Virus record (IMG/VR): IMGVR_UViG_3300033233_000095
Coordinates: 1 to 37,688 of that record
From: a virus
Length of the DNA stretch: 37,688 nt
Reading direction: 5' to 3' (one strand)
Numbering within the stretch: position 1 is the first letter of the stretch; each line of letters begins with the position of its first letter. The position numbers were made by a program, and so were the translations under genes. Positions 37,373 through 37,688 of this stretch are shown piece after piece. The notes beneath the pieces were generated by a model. That model saw nothing but the letters and a program-made list of their open reading frames with translations, was not told the origin of the DNA and did not search any database.

Positions 37373-37688
37373 GATAAAGGAACTTACAGAAAACCCGTCC
37401 GAGATGGAACTGATTGACCATTTAGCGGGCGACATAGAATCCACTGGCGAGGAATTAGGACAAGCCGAGGCAGCCCCTGAGACACCGCCTGTTGAAGAAG
37501 CAGAGGCGACAGCCAGCACCGACGACAAAGGACAAGCCGACAAAGCCCCGGAAGGACAAGCGGACGCGGCCCCGGACGAAGCGGGAAAACAGACTGAGCA
37601 GCCAGCCGATGCACCGAAGTACACGCCCGAAGAAATAGCAGCCGCGTTCAAGGCCCAGGCCTCATACAAAGAGGCCCAGGCTGCCATG
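37365..37688 (+). CDS. Scaffold-like protein, N-terminal part (gene continues at 2)
   Basis: ATG 37365 follows AAGGAGGAAGACG and begins the 321-residue scaffold-like protein that continues at base 128. The N terminus is acidic, Glu/Ala/Pro-rich and probably disordered (LAGDIESTGEELGQAE), with a run of Asp-Lys-Gly-Gln units, then a predicted coiled coil at the join. Window ends coincide with the repeat, so the protein here is incomplete. Confidence 0.75.
   Translation, partial: MSEIKELTENPSEMELIDHLAGDIESTGEELGQAEAAPETPPVEEAEATASTDDKGQADKAPEGQADAAPDEAGKQTEQPADAPKYTPEEIAAAFKAQASYKEAQAAM
37562..37688. repeat. 127-bp terminal direct repeat, right copy
   Basis: Identical to bases 1-127. See the left copy: an assembly overlap that marks closure of the genome. 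The scaffold-like frame is unbroken when the two copies are merged. Confidence 0.9.

Overview
The window is the genome of a small tailed phage (podovirus-like layout), almost certainly circular or circularly permuted and recovered from a metagenome. Bases 1-127 are repeated exactly at 37562-37688, so the unique length is about 37,561 bp, and one gene (a scaffold-like protein, 37365 to 769) runs across the join. I see no integrase, no cI-type repressor, no tRNA genes and no CRISPR array. Ribosome binding sites are strong AGGAGG types. TTG starts are frequent and AGG/ATA codons are common. Many Sec signal peptides, a lipoprotein signal and an M15 endolysin point to a bacterial host, probably Gram-negative. 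CXXCH proteins suggest a host that matures c-type cytochromes, for example a metal- or sulfur-respiring lineage; that last point is inference.

Layout. (1) A late rightward block runs from 31741 across the join to 15715. It holds terminase small subunit, a cold-shock protein, terminase large subunit, several tiny proteins, a CXXCH lipoprotein, a Com-like zinc finger, a terminator, portal, scaffold and an SU10/DUF5309-like major capsid protein. These are followed by a lysis group (M15 endolysin, two related holin-like proteins, an EF-hand protein), a cluster of exported proteins that includes a three-heme cytochrome c, then an adaptor, a tail-tip protein, a fibre-like protein and two ejection-type proteins. 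A strong terminator at 15739 ends the block. (2) A rightward replication and recombination block (15856 to 28846) starts at a near-consensus promoter. It contains a ribbon-helix-helix protein, wHTH, Gp157, ERF annealing protein, RecB-like exonuclease, a protein with eighteen 27-bp repeats, a complete DnaN sliding clamp, a MazG-like enzyme, an IbrA/IbrB/Fe-S nuclease/APS-reductase-like cassette behind a structured leader, a replication initiator with its companion, zinc-ribbon proteins and a RuvC-like resolvase. (3) Two leftward sets of very small genes (28891-30077 and 30260-31055) each have a TTGACA-N17 promoter and look like early host-takeover genes. (4) The roughly 680-bp gap 31056-31740 holds divergent promoters and a GC-rich, hairpin-dense segment that ends in an intrinsic terminator just before terS. 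It is best read as an undescribed noncoding RNA or a regulated late leader.

The most unusual content is as follows: exported, heme-c-type proteins within a virion/lysis operon (5974-6669 and 34561-34812), the noncoding transcription unit ahead of terS, the pseudoknot-capable leader at 22325-22414, and several places where a protein-like reading frame continues past a stop or in the +1 frame (15565, 26104, 16493). All functions were assigned by reading motifs by eye; no database search was run.
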